NCBI GenBank assembly: GCA_003249255.1 | Contig: QKJP01000061.1 | Span: 62,001-126,000, forward strand | Source: Bacteroidales bacterium | GTDB lineage: Bacteria > Bacteroidota > Bacteroidia > Bacteroidales > Marinilabiliaceae | Direction of reading: 5' to 3' | DNA: 64,000 nucleotides | Shown here: piece by piece, positions 47,381 to 57,312 of the stretch | Layout: every line of letters begins with the position of its first letter | Position numbering within the stretch: the first letter of the stretch is position 1 | Notes under the pieces: generated by a model | What the model was told of the DNA's origin: nothing | What the model saw: the letters and a program-made list of their open reading frames with translations, nothing else | The model's database searches: none | Program-made: the position numbers and the translations under genes

Positions 47381-50300
47381 ATGTGGCGACTTGTACAGCA
47401 ACGATTATGCGACTTTGGGAAATGGAGGATTAATTTCGCTCTATTAATCTTTGTTGTGCTTAATTTTAATACAGCTTATTCTCAATGTTTTAGTAAGAGA
47501 TTTGAGCATTTTTCTACTGCTGAAGGCTTGTCGAGTAGTCAAGTAACTTCCATTTATCAGGATAGTCGAGGTTATTTATGGATCGGCACATCGGATGGGT
47601 TAAACCGGTATGATGGATATGGTTTTAAGGTTTTTCGTCATCATCCAATGGATTCAACTTCTATTTCAGGAAATTTTATTCAGTCTATCGAAGAAGTTCC
47701 AAATGGTAATATTTGGGTGGGGACAAAAAATAGTGGAATATCTATTTGGAATAAAAATACAGGGTTATTTGAGCATCTTTCTAAAATAGGTGGAGAAACT
47801 AACCCTTTGCCAGAGAAAGGTATTTATGGCCTTAAAGCAGACTCATTATTTGCTTGGGTAAAAATGAAAAACTTTATTGCAAAAGTTCATTATAATCATT
47901 CCGCAGTAAAAGTCATTGGACATTATTCAACTTTCTTCAAGGCGGAACGGTTTCATAATTATCCGATTGTAGAAAATTGTTTTGGTGTTTGGTTTGGTTC
48001 CAAAGATGGATTACATCTTTTAAATGATTCTGTATTTTCAGTTCAACGAATTGTAGACCCGATTAATTTGTCGGATATGGAAATTGCAGGTTTAGTTCCT
48101 GTGGATAGTCACAATTTAGTTATTGGTTCGCGTGAAGGTTTGTGGTACTTTGATATAAATTCCGAAAAATTATCACTACTAAATTCAACCATTAGTAACG
48201 CAGGAATTAAATGTTTGTATAAAGATGGGGAGCATTTATTTATCGGTACCGAAAAAGGTCTTTTTCTAAGTTCAGCTCCCTATAAAGTTGCGCAACCACT
48301 ATTGAAAGCATCTGATACCGGCTTTGATTTTGAAGTAAGTTCAATTTTTGTTGATCGCAGTGGTATTGTTTGGATTGGAACATTAAAAAATGGACTGATA
48401 AAGTTCAATCAAAAGCCAACAAAGTTTCATTCTATTTCAGTTTATGAAAATGATTCCTATTCTATCGGATCTTATGATTTTGAATCCGTCTTGGTAGATC
48501 GGCATAATAAAGTTTGGTTGGGGACTTCTAATGATGGAGTTTATCAGATTGATAGAGGCAAAAAGAAAATAAAAAAATATTCGATTAAAGCTAGTGATGG
48601 AGATGTTAATCCTCCTGTTTTTTCGCAGTTAGAAGATCATAATGGGAATTTTTGGTTTGGGACAGACAAAGGTATTTATGTTTTAGAAAAAGGTTCTAGC
48701 TCAATAGTTGAGTTTAATTATTCTTATAGAGAAGAGTTTAAAACACTTTTACAAACTAATAAAGTTAAGTCTATTATTCAGGATCAGTTAGGGAATATTT
48801 GGTTTGGAACGCAATTTGGACTTTATCGTTATAATGGAACATGGATAGATAGTTTTTTCGCAGATGATGATAGGAGTACTAGTCTATGTCATGATGAAGT
48901 AAATGTTTTGTTTGAAGATTCAGATGGTTGGATATGGATTGGAACGAATGATGGAATTAATGTTTATTCAGCTTCTGATGAAATGTTTTTAAAGCTGCGA
49001 AATGAACCCAATTCTGAAATGCAGATTAGTTATAATATTATTTTATCGTTTGCAGAAGATTTAGATAAGAAAATTATTATTGGTACACAATCGGGTTTAT
49101 CCTATTATGATAAAACAATTCGAAAATCAGGATTTTGGTTGGGGAATCAGGATTTAATTGATGGTAAGGTTTACGCTATTGAGGTGGATTCATTTAACAA
49201 AGTATGGATAAGTACCGGAAAAGGAATTTTAGCTTTTATTCCTGGTGAAACTGTAATGCATTTTAATAAAAAAGATGGCATTCCTGATTATAATTTTAAT
49301 ATAGGCTCATCTTTTAAGTATAATGATACCGAATTGTTTTTTGGGGGCGATAAAGGCTTAACGATTATTAAGTCGGATTCAATAGCTTATAATTTAGTAA
49401 AACCTAAAGTGCTTGTAACAGACATTACAGTCTATTCAAAAGGGAAGATTGTAGAACGTTATGAGAATGATATAAAAGAGGTGACTGTTCGTTATCGTTC
49501 AAATTCAATGATACGAATTGAATTTGCCGGAATGGAATTTACACAACCCCTTTATAATTCTTTTCAGGTATTTTTAGAAGGCTATGATGAAGAACCAAGA
49601 GAAATTTCAAATCAGAACTTCGTTAATATATCTAACTTACCGGCTGGTAATTATGTGTTAAAAGTAAATGGAGCTAACAGTGATTTTGTTTGGAATAATA
49701 TCCCAACGGAGTTGAAAATAACTGTTGAACCTCCTTTGTATATGTCAAATTATGCCTATGTTTTTTATTTTATCTTTGGTGTTTTCTTGATTCAGGTTTT
49801 AGTGAATTATCGCATTCGCCACTATCGAAAAGCTTATAAAGAACTGAATGAGAAAAGCCATGATAAGAAAAAGATTGAAGCTCAAAAGGAAGCATTGTCT
49901 AAATTCAATAAAAGCTTAACAGATAGTATTAGTTATGCAAAACGTATTCAGGAAGCAATGATTCCTTCAGAAGAAATGATACGTGAAATTTTGCCTGATT
50001 CTTTTGTTTATTTTAGACCTAAAGATATTGTTAGTGGGGATTTTTATTGGGTATATGATGAAGGAGATAAGGTATTTGTTAGTGTAGTTGATTGCACCGG
50101 GCATGGGGTCCCTGGAGCATTCATGTCAATTATTGGGTTTGATTTGCTTCGTAACATTGTAGAAGTACAGGGCGAGAAATCGCCGGATAGAATACTAAGT
50201 ATTTTAAATGAAGGAGTGGTAAATACTTTTAATAAGAAGGTACATGGTTCTGTTTCAAAAACTGAAAATGTTAATGATGGCATGGATATGGCTCTTATTT

Positions 50301-50689
50301 TAATAGATAAGAAAGAACAGGTTATTGAATTTGCTGGGGCAAATAATCCTTTGTATATCATGCGGGATAATGAGATTTTGACAGTTAAAGGAAATCGTCG
50401 TCCTATTGGATATCAAAGTGAATTGTCAGAATCTGAGCAGTTTTCTAAGCAAATTATTCCCTATCAGTCAGGCGACATTGTTTATTTATTTACGGATGGT
50501 TATGCTGATCAATTTGGCGGAGCTGAAGGAAAGAAATTTAAGTATAGAAGATTTAGGCATTTATTACTTAATATTCATAAGTTACCTATTGATGATCAAA
50601 AGACGATTTTGCATCAAAAAATGGAAGAATGGATGGGGAGCGAATATGAACAAATAGATGATATTTGTTTGGTAGGTATAAAATTATGA
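47381..50689 (+). CDS. Beta-propeller sensor with SpoIIE-type phosphatase output
   Basis: A 1102-residue transmembrane sensor. A signal peptide is followed by about 14 two-component-regulator propeller repeats (units like GYLWIGTSDGLNRYDG; residues 35-650), then a Y_Y_Y domain (about 690-785), one membrane helix (about 790-808), a coiled coil and a PP2C/SpoIIE phosphatase (about 860-1102). The phosphatase has SGDFYWVYDEGDKVFVSVVDCTGHGVPGAFMS and YLFTDGYADQFGG, with metal-binding aspartates. It likely turns a periplasmic signal into dephosphorylation of an anti-anti-sigma or other phosphoprotein. No partner is encoded nearby. Confidence 0.9.
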   Translation: MWRLVQQRLCDFGKWRINFALLIFVVLNFNTAYSQCFSKRFEHFSTAEGLSSSQVTSIYQDSRGYLWIGTSDGLNRYDGYGFKVFRHHPMDSTSISGNFIQSIEEVPNGNIWVGTKNSGISIWNKNTGLFEHLSKIGGETNPLPEKGIYGLKADSLFAWVKMKNFIAKVHYNHSAVKVIGHYSTFFKAERFHNYPIVENCFGVWFGSKDGLHLLNDSVFSVQRIVDPINLSDMEIAGLVPVDSHNLVIGSREGLWYFDINSEKLSLLNSTISNAGIKCLYKDGEHLFIGTEKGLFLSSAPYKVAQPLLKASDTGFDFEVSSIFVDRSGIVWIGTLKNGLIKFNQKPTKFHSISVYENDSYSIGSYDFESVLVDRHNKVWLGTSNDGVYQIDRGKKKIKKYSIKASDGDVNPPVFSQLEDHNGNFWFGTDKGIYVLEKGSSSIVEFNYSYREEFKTLLQTNKVKSIIQDQLGNIWFGTQFGLYRYNGTWIDSFFADDDRSTSLCHDEVNVLFEDSDGWIWIGTNDGINVYSASDEMFLKLRNEPNSEMQISYNIILSFAEDLDKKIIIGTQSGLSYYDKTIRKSGFWLGNQDLIDGKVYAIEVDSFNKVWISTGKGILAFIPGETVMHFNKKDGIPDYNFNIGSSFKYNDTELFFGGDKGLTIIKSDSIAYNLVKPKVLVTDITVYSKGKIVERYENDIKEVTVRYRSNSMIRIEFAGMEFTQPLYNSFQVFLEGYDEEPREISNQNFVNISNLPAGNYVLKVNGANSDFVWNNIPTELKITVEPPLYMSNYAYVFYFIFGVFLIQVLVNYRIRHYRKAYKELNEKSHDKKKIEAQKEALSKFNKSLTDSISYAKRIQEAMIPSEEMIREILPDSFVYFRPKDIVSGDFYWVYDEGDKVFVSVVDCTGHGVPGAFMSIIGFDLLRNIVEVQGEKSPDRILSILNEGVVNTFNKKVHGSVSKTENVNDGMDMALILIDKKEQVIEFAGANNPLYIMRDNEILTVKGNRRPIGYQSELSESEQFSKQIIPYQSGDIVYLFTDGYADQFGGAEGKKFKYRRFRHLLLNIHKLPIDDQKTILHQKMEEWMGSEYEQIDDICLVGIKL

Positions 50690-50724
50690 GACAAGGTTGG
50701 GGCTTTTTTTATAATCCCTCTCTA

Positions 50725-50742
50725 TTTTTTTTTTTTTTTTTT
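50725..50742. repeat. Homopolymer of 18 T
   Basis: Eighteen consecutive T between two convergent genes, 35 bases after one stop and 26 bases before the other. It may serve termination; length may vary between cells. Confidence 0.9.
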
Positions 50743-50767
50743 CAACGCTGGGCGTACAATTGGTATA

Positions 50768-52555
50768 TTAGCTTTTACTAAGTTTAAAATGGTTGATCAT
50801 TTCAATTAATTCATTTGCTTGTTCCGAAAGATTACTTACGCTAAAAACCATCATTTCTGATGCGTTTGAACTTTCCTGAACCACGTAATTTAATTCCTGC
50901 ATTGCATCAAATACTTTTTGCGAACCTTGGCTTTGTTCAATACTTGCCAAAGTAACTTCCTCCAGAAATTGGGCATTTCGTTTAATATCTGGAATGATAG
51001 CTTGAAGTTTTAGATTGGTTTTGTTTGATAATATGATATTGGTTTCCGCCATTTCCGTAATCTGGTCTGCCGCCATTTGACTTATGTTTGCAAGTTTTTT
51101 TACTTCTTTTGCTACTACGGCAAAACCTTTTCCGTGAATGCCTGCTTTTGCAGCTTCAATGGTTGCATTTAATGCCAGAATATTTGTTTGCAGAGATATT
51201 TCTCTAATAATGTTAATTTTCTCTGAAATATTTTTCACAGCTTGAGTAGCTTCTTGGGCATGATGTTTTACTCCATCAATTTCTGAAATGGCTTCCTTTG
51301 TACTTTTATTGGATAAAATGGCGTTATCAGAGTTTTGTTTGATGTTGGCACTCATTTCTTGCATAGTAGCAGAAATCTCTTGGAAAGCACTTGCCTGATT
51401 GTGGACCCCATTTGAAATTTTTGTTGACGATTGATTTAATGTTTTACTGGCTTTGTTAAGTTGTTCGGATACCAATAGAATTTTAGTTAAAATTTTTTCC
51501 AGTTGATCTACCATTGTAACGATTGATTTTAATACGCCTTTGGGGTTCTTTCTAATTTTGGGATCCAGTTTTAAGTTTCCTTCAGCTACTTCTTTTGCAA
51601 TTTGAGCTACAATATAGGGTTCTGCTCCAAGTGATTTTTTTACGCCTTTTAGAATAAATGTGCTAAGAATTAGCATAGTGGCAGCACCGCAGCCGATGAA
51701 GAAAAGAATCATTTTCATGGTTGCAGAAGATTCTTTTGCGAGTTGCAATAGAGCCTTTTTTTTGGCTTTTTCGATTATGGGTTCAACCGAGTTAATGTCG
51801 CTCGCTAAAGAGCCTATTAAGCCGGTATTTTCATTGATCCCTATTTGAGAGTATTTGTTAACTACTAATAGGAACGTTTTTTCATAGTTATCTAATAATT
51901 GTAAGATTTCTTTTTTTTCAAGATTCGAATGGTTAGATCGTTGAACGGCCATTCTAAATTCCTTATTGTGCGCTCTGAATTTGGCCTTGTAGTTTAGGTC
52001 TAATCGAATAAGGAAATCTTTTTCGTGTCTTCTGCTTGTTAAGAGGTAAACCATTAGGTGGTCGTCATTCTTGTTTTTCAGTTTCTGTTCTATCTCATGG
52101 ATTGCATTACGCATTTCACCTATTAATCCAAAGTTTTTGTAGCCTTTCTCATACATGGCATGAACAATGTTGCCAAAGGTGTGGTGGTATTGTTTAAGAT
52201 ATAAAGAAGCCGAACCAACCATTTGTTTAGTATCTGTGTCTTTAAAGAGAGACGAGTTCATCAAATCATCACAAATGGTTAAAGCATCTGATACATTATC
52301 CTCAAAATTATCTACGTATTGACTTTTCCCGGTGGTAAAAAAGAGGGGGTTTTTATTTTCGCGGGATAGAAAGTCTTTTTCGTTTTTACGTAGGGTTTGA
52401 ATTTTCGATTCTAAGCCAAAAATACTGTTTTCAATGGCATTGTAGTAGTTAAGGTTTTGGAGCGCAATATAGGTATAGACTCCTATTGAAATAAAGCAGA
52501 GAATTAACAGGTAGGTTAATAGCTTAAAGCGGTTACTTAAAGTCGATTTTCTCAT
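50768..52555 (-). CDS. Methyl-accepting chemotaxis-type protein
   Basis: A 595-residue membrane protein. A first membrane helix (about 10-32) and a second (about 278-300) flank a periplasmic helical sensor region of about 245 residues. A HAMP-like segment follows ([21 protein letters not shown]), then a long coiled-coil signalling domain with the hairpin tip [26 protein letters not shown] and [12 protein letters not shown]. That tip binds CheA/CheW in chemotaxis proteins. No che genes are in the window, so the pathway it feeds is unknown. Confidence 0.9.
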   Translation of the reverse strand: MRKSTLSNRFKLLTYLLILCFISIGVYTYIALQNLNYYNAIENSIFGLESKIQTLRKNEKDFLSRENKNPLFFTTGKSQYVDNFEDNVSDALTICDDLMNSSLFKDTDTKQMVGSASLYLKQYHHTFGNIVHAMYEKGYKNFGLIGEMRNAIHEIEQKLKNKNDDHLMVYLLTSRRHEKDFLIRLDLNYKAKFRAHNKEFRMAVQRSNHSNLEKKEILQLLDNYEKTFLLVVNKYSQIGINENTGLIGSLASDINSVEPIIEKAKKKALLQLAKESSATMKMILFFIGCGAATMLILSTFILKGVKKSLGAEPYIVAQIAKEVAEGNLKLDPKIRKNPKGVLKSIVTMVDQLEKILTKILLVSEQLNKASKTLNQSSTKISNGVHNQASAFQEISATMQEMSANIKQNSDNAILSNKSTKEAISEIDGVKHHAQEATQAVKNISEKINIIREISLQTNILALNATIEAAKAGIHGKGFAVVAKEVKKLANISQMAADQITEMAETNIILSNKTNLKLQAIIPDIKRNAQFLEEVTLASIEQSQGSQKVFDAMQELNYVVQESSNASEMMVFSVSNLSEQANELIEMINHFKLSKS

Positions 52556-52681
52556 TTTACTACATTGTTAAAGATTGATAATTTGTCTAGGGGGATTTCC
52601 TAACGCAAATGTAATGAGGATGTAGTTTCGAGAAGTCTTTTTCGCATTAAGTAATTGATAAGGATTAATTTGAAGATTTAA

Positions 52682-52718
52682 TAAAAAAATAAGGCTAAAA
52701 CCTGTTGATTTTAGCCTT
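52682..52718 (-). terminator. Terminator of the hybrid kinase gene
   Basis: AAGGCTAAAA (52691-52700) and TTTTAGCCTT (52709-52718), 10 base pairs, 8-base loop; on the minus strand a T-rich run follows. It lies 14 bases after the stop at 52732. Confidence 0.8.
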
Positions 52719-52731
52719 GTTTTATGTAATG

Positions 52732-54474
52732 TTAACTAAGGTGTTCTTTTATTTTCCCGAGTAAATCTTCGGGTTGGAATGGTTTGCTAATGTAATCGTC
52801 CATTCCGGAAGCTAAGCATCTTTCTTTGTCCTCTGGAAAAGCATTTGCTGTAACGGCAATAATTGGAGTATGGGTACCTGTGCTTTTTTCCAATTCCCTA
52901 ATTTTTTGAGTTGCCTTAAATCCGTCCATTATCGGCATTTGTACATCCATTAAAATGAGGTCATATTTTGCTTTTCCAAACTTGTCTAAGGCCTCTTTTC
53001 CGTTAAACGCTACATCTATTTTAAATACTTCGTTTTTAATGTAGAGGATGATAATTTGTTGGTTGCTAAAATTATCTTCAACTAACAGTATGTTTGCATG
53101 ATTTAAAGCAACCGGAGACTTAACAAAGCTTTGAGCCTCGTTTCCATTGATTTCAATGTTTGAAACAGATCTACTTTTGATGCTCTCTTTATAGCTACTT
53201 GTAAATTCTATGGTTGTACTATGTGGTTCTGAGGAGATGTTGATTGTATTGCCATCCATCTCAATAATTTTTTGAGTAATCCCTAATTCAAGTAAGCTAA
53301 CGTATTTAGATGTGTTAAGATGAATGATGTCTGAAGAAGGAGAAGCTTCGTAGCGTTCAAGATCTTCTTTTTGAATTTGTAGATCTGTATTGCTTATTAA
53401 CTTGAATTTAAGAATGACATCTCCAGGCATTGCTTCAAGGCGACTGACTTCTATTGTGATGCTTTTTATTTCGTTTTTATTGTGTTTTAAAATGCTATTT
53501 AAAAGGTTAAGGAATATCTGCTTTGTTTTTATACTGTTTCCAATAAGGTTTGTTGGGATGTCTGCAGAAAGGCTAATGTTAAATTTTTTCTTTTCCTGAT
53601 TGTCTTGGAAAAGCTTTAGAGTGTTGTTTATTGTAGCATAAAGGTTAAAGCTAATTTCTTCATCAGGGATCTGATTGAAATTCGATTTGGAGGCTGCAAC
53701 TAAAGAATTTACAACGTTTACTAAATTGTTTGAAGAGGCGTGTATTGTATTAATGTAGTCTTTTTGGTCTTCCGAAAGAGTTGTTTTCTCAAGGATGTCA
53801 ATCATTCCCGTAATGTTACTTAAAGGGGTCCTGATTTGGTGAGATAGTCTCGAAATGAGTTCCTCTTGAGTTTTACTAATGTTTTTTGAATCAAGCATGT
53901 TTCGTTCTTTGTACAAAATGATTTCAGATGAGACATGATCTTGTGCATACGTGATTAAAAACATGATTAAGTAAAAGCCGGTAAATAGAATTTTTTGTTC
54001 TATTGAATACGCGGCAGCATTAGGAATAAAAGGTAACAATAAGAATAATGCCGCGATCATAAAAAATAAAAATCCAAGTGAAATTCTAGTGCCAATCGTC
54101 TTTCCGTTGATGAAGAATAAATAGGAGGGGAAAAGGGCGACCCAAATGATATTTAGTTTCGTATTGCCTCCAAAAATGATGAAATATGTGAAAGCTATAA
54201 GAGAAAGGATTAAAAATGAATTTCGTACTTTAATTAGTTGGTATTTTCGACCTAAATAAAGAAAATGAAAAGCAAAGGCTACACTAAATGCAAGTAATGG
54301 TACTGCATAAAGTGTCTTTTCAATCATAAGAGAATAAATTCCTTCGATGAATACAATTAAAAACATAAAGAAATTGTATAGATTGGAGATGAGTCCTTTA
54401 TTTTGGACCTCAATTTCTACCTTTTCTTCTTGTTCAAAAATAAATAGGGATAGGAATTTATTTAGAATATTCAT
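52732..54474 (-). CDS. Hybrid histidine kinase-like protein with degenerate ATP-binding domain
   Basis: A 580-residue protein. Five or six membrane helices (about 30-175) lack an obvious extracellular domain. A dimerisation domain carries the phospho-accepting histidine His212 in [12 protein letters not shown]. The ATPase region (275-430) is poorly conserved: the N-box reads NLLNSILKH with Ser in place of the Mg-binding Asn, and neither the DxGxG box nor a normal GxGLGL lid is seen. A C-terminal receiver domain (460-578) is intact, with acidic ED, Asp510 in LILMDVQMP and the Lys in YISKPF. It may be a non-catalytic partner or phosphatase rather than an active kinase. Function inferred. Confidence 0.82.
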   Translation of the reverse strand: MNILNKFLSLFIFEQEEKVEIEVQNKGLISNLYNFFMFLIVFIEGIYSLMIEKTLYAVPLLAFSVAFAFHFLYLGRKYQLIKVRNSFLILSLIAFTYFIIFGGNTKLNIIWVALFPSYLFFINGKTIGTRISLGFLFFMIAALFLLLPFIPNAAAYSIEQKILFTGFYLIMFLITYAQDHVSSEIILYKERNMLDSKNISKTQEELISRLSHQIRTPLSNITGMIDILEKTTLSEDQKDYINTIHASSNNLVNVVNSLVAASKSNFNQIPDEEISFNLYATINNTLKLFQDNQEKKKFNISLSADIPTNLIGNSIKTKQIFLNLLNSILKHNKNEIKSITIEVSRLEAMPGDVILKFKLISNTDLQIQKEDLERYEASPSSDIIHLNTSKYVSLLELGITQKIIEMDGNTINISSEPHSTTIEFTSSYKESIKSRSVSNIEINGNEAQSFVKSPVALNHANILLVEDNFSNQQIIILYIKNEVFKIDVAFNGKEALDKFGKAKYDLILMDVQMPIMDGFKATQKIRELEKSTGTHTPIIAVTANAFPEDKERCLASGMDDYISKPFQPEDLLGKIKEHLS

Positions 54475-54747
54475 GATTTTATGAGCTTAAAACAAACTTC
54501 AAGATAACAAAAAATAATTAAGAAACCGACAGTGTTAATTGATGAGATATAATTTCAAAAAAATATTTTTCCAGGCTAAGGTTTTGGGCGCTATAATTGA
54601 CTTGATCAGGTGGTGAAAAATAAATATTAAAGCTTTTTAGAGATGTGTTAGTTTTTAATTGAGAATGCTTTATTTTTATGTAACTCCAAATTAAGAAACC
54701 AAGGTTTGGTTTTGTGATATTTGACTTTCAAATTAAAACGATAAATT

Positions 54748-55596
54748 ATGAAAAAAACATTGCTATTTTTTGCAGGTTTAGTTTTAGTAACCAGTTTATT
54801 TGCGAATGAACATTTGCCTACCAAAGCAGAGTATGAGGCTTTTTTTAGAACCAGAACTTTAGTAGTGATGGATCCAAATCCGATGAGTGATTTTAACTTT
54901 AAGATTAAAGAGCTTATGAAAAAGGTTTGGACCGTTACTGAATATGAGTTTGTTGATGAAGCCGAGTTTGAATTAAAGAGAAATGATCCCTCATATTCTT
55001 TTTTAGTCACAACAATAGTCACTTTTGATGTAGATAAAACAAAGGCGCGTTATAATTTTTTAAGCTTGCTTTTAGGTGAGTCAGGGAGTCATGTTACAGA
55101 TTTGCCTGATTTATGTTCTATACCTTTATCGTATTTAAGGGTTGAAGATGATAGTTATGCTTATAAAATGGAAGCTTTTATTCGATTTATTCAAGATCAT
55201 GTGAATTTGATGCATTCAAATCCGGAATTGATTCAGCGTAATCCGTTTAAGTATTATAATAAGAATACAAAGAGTTTAAAAAACAAAACTTTATTATTAG
55301 TTAAAGAAGAGCTTGATCCTGAAATAAATACATTAGCAAAGATTCAAAAGATTTACCCTTATGATGTAAAAATTGTTACTCAGGATGAAGTGATGAAAGA
55401 AATTGAATCTAAAAATGATAATGTTGTATTTTTGCATAAAGTTGGACCGGAAGGGACCAAATATAAAGCCCGCTGTTATAAGATTCTAATTGGTGCTGCG
55501 GATTCTCGGTTTTATTATTTTGATTATCACATGATTAACAAGAATAACCCAGATGCTCTTTTGGTTAGGGATGTAAAGCAGATGGGATCCAGATAG
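54748..55596 (+). CDS. Secreted protein of unknown function
   Basis: A 282-residue protein with a signal peptide (cleavage near residue 19, after LFA). The mature part is soluble, rich in Lys, Asp and Tyr. TLLLVKEELDPEI and DVKIVTQDEVMKEI resemble strand/helix pairs of an alpha/beta domain. No catalytic motif was seen and I do not recognise the family. It lies 24 bases before ettA in the same direction and could share its transcript. Confidence 0.65.
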   Translation: MKKTLLFFAGLVLVTSLFANEHLPTKAEYEAFFRTRTLVVMDPNPMSDFNFKIKELMKKVWTVTEYEFVDEAEFELKRNDPSYSFLVTTIVTFDVDKTKARYNFLSLLLGESGSHVTDLPDLCSIPLSYLRVEDDSYAYKMEAFIRFIQDHVNLMHSNPELIQRNPFKYYNKNTKSLKNKTLLLVKEELDPEINTLAKIQKIYPYDVKIVTQDEVMKEIESKNDNVVFLHKVGPEGTKYKARCYKILIGAADSRFYYFDYHMINKNNPDALLVRDVKQMGSR

Positions 55597-55620
55597 TATT
55601 ATTACATTATTAATTAAAAT

Positions 55621-57306
55621 ATGTCAGACGATAAGAAAATTATTTTTAGCATGGTGGGGGTTAGTAAAACTTACCCTCCACAAAAAAAAGTTTTAAATAA
55701 TATTTACCTGTCCTTTTTTTATGGGGCAAAAATTGGAATCATTGGATTAAATGGCTCCGGTAAATCTACGTTATTAAAAATTATTGCGGGTCTTGAGAAA
55801 AACTATGAAGGAGAGGTTGTTTTTTCTCAAGGATATTCAGTAGGTTATTTAGAACAAGAACCAAATCTTGATAACGCTAAGACAGTACGAGAAGTCGTTG
55901 AAGAAGGTGTGCAGGAAGTGGTTGATGTTTTAAAAGCTTATGAGGCAGTTAATGAGCGTTTTGGCGATCCGGAAGTGCTTGAGGATCCTGATAAAATGCA
56001 AGCTTTAATGGATGAACAGGCTAGGCTTTCTGAGCGAATTGATCATTTTGATGCCTGGAATTTAGATTCGAAATTGGAGCGTGCGATGGATGCTCTTAGA
56101 TGTCCTGATGAGAATCAGAAAATTGGTGTGTTATCAGGTGGTGAAAGAAGGCGAGTAGCATTATGCCGTTTGTTGTTGCAAGAGCCGGATATTCTATTGC
56201 TGGATGAGCCTACAAACCACCTTGATGCAGAGTCTGTTCATTGGTTAGAGCAGCATTTGCAACAGTACAAGGGAACCGTTATTGCTATTACTCACGATCG
56301 TTACTTTTTGGATAATGTAGCAGGATGGATTCTTGAGCTTGACAGAGGTGAGGGGATTCCTTGGGAAGGGAATTATTCGTCTTGGTTAGATCAGAAAACC
56401 AAAAGAATGGCTAAGGAAGAAAAGCAAGCCAGTAAGCGTCGAAAAACTTTAGAGCGTGAGTTAGAGTGGGTTCGGATGGCACCTAAGGCTCGTCAGGCAA
56501 AGTCAAAGGCCAGGCTTGGTGCTTATGAAAATTTGCTAAAGGAAGATGTTAAGGAGAAGGAGGAGAAATTGGAAATCTTTATTCCGAATGGTCCAAGATT
56601 GGGAGATAAAGTGATTGAAGCTCACGGTGTTTCAAAAGGTTATGGAGATAGGTTGTTATATGAAGACCTTGATTTTGTTTTACCGAAGAATGGAATTGTG
56701 GGGGTTATTGGTCCTAATGGTGCCGGTAAAACGACATTGTTCCGTTTGATAATGGGCTTAGAAGAAGCAGATGCCGGAACCTTTAGTGTTGGAGAAACTG
56801 TAAAGGTAGCATACGTAGATCAGTCTCATGATGATATTATACCTGAAGAAACTGTATATAATGTGGTTTCGAAAGGAGTAGAGACAATCAAGTTAGGAGG
56901 GAGAGATGTGAATTGCAGAGCTTATCTGTCTCGATTTAATTTTGCAGGTGCTGATCAGCAAAAGAAGTGTTCTATGTTATCAGGAGGTGAGCGAAATCGT
57001 TTACATTTAGCAATGGCTTTAAAGGAAGAAGGAAATGTTCTTCTTTTAGATGAGCCAACTAATGATATTGATGTGAATACGCTTCGAGCTCTTGAAGAAG
57101 GTTTGGAAGATTTTGCCGGTTGTGCTGTAGTTATTTCACACGACAGATGGTTTTTAGATCGTGTTGCAACGCATATTTTGGCGTTCGAGGGAGAATCCAA
57201 AGTTTATTATTTTGAAGGATCCTATTCGGAGTATGAAGAAAATAAAAAGCGTCGTTTAGGGGATGCAACCCCTCACCGACTACGTTATAAAAAGCTTGTT
57301 AAATAA
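55621..57306 (+). CDS. ettA: Energy-dependent translational throttle protein EttA (ABC-F)
   Basis: A 561-residue cytoplasmic ABC-F protein (E. coli EttA has 555). Two ATPase domains have Walker A GLNGSGKST and GPNGAGKTT, signatures LSGGERRRVALC and LSGGERNRLHLA, and Walker B LLLDEPTNHLD and LLLDEPTNDID. The linker near 240-320 carries KAKARLGAYE-like sequence (KSKARLGAYENLL). EttA binds the ribosomal E site and ties the first elongation steps to the ATP/ADP ratio. Confidence 0.95.
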   Translation: MSDDKKIIFSMVGVSKTYPPQKKVLNNIYLSFFYGAKIGIIGLNGSGKSTLLKIIAGLEKNYEGEVVFSQGYSVGYLEQEPNLDNAKTVREVVEEGVQEVVDVLKAYEAVNERFGDPEVLEDPDKMQALMDEQARLSERIDHFDAWNLDSKLERAMDALRCPDENQKIGVLSGGERRRVALCRLLLQEPDILLLDEPTNHLDAESVHWLEQHLQQYKGTVIAITHDRYFLDNVAGWILELDRGEGIPWEGNYSSWLDQKTKRMAKEEKQASKRRKTLERELEWVRMAPKARQAKSKARLGAYENLLKEDVKEKEEKLEIFIPNGPRLGDKVIEAHGVSKGYGDRLLYEDLDFVLPKNGIVGVIGPNGAGKTTLFRLIMGLEEADAGTFSVGETVKVAYVDQSHDDIIPEETVYNVVSKGVETIKLGGRDVNCRAYLSRFNFAGADQQKKCSMLSGGERNRLHLAMALKEEGNVLLLDEPTNDIDVNTLRALEEGLEDFAGCAVVISHDRWFLDRVATHILAFEGESKVYYFEGSYSEYEENKKRRLGDATPHRLRYKKLVK

Positions 57307-57312
57307 AAAAAG

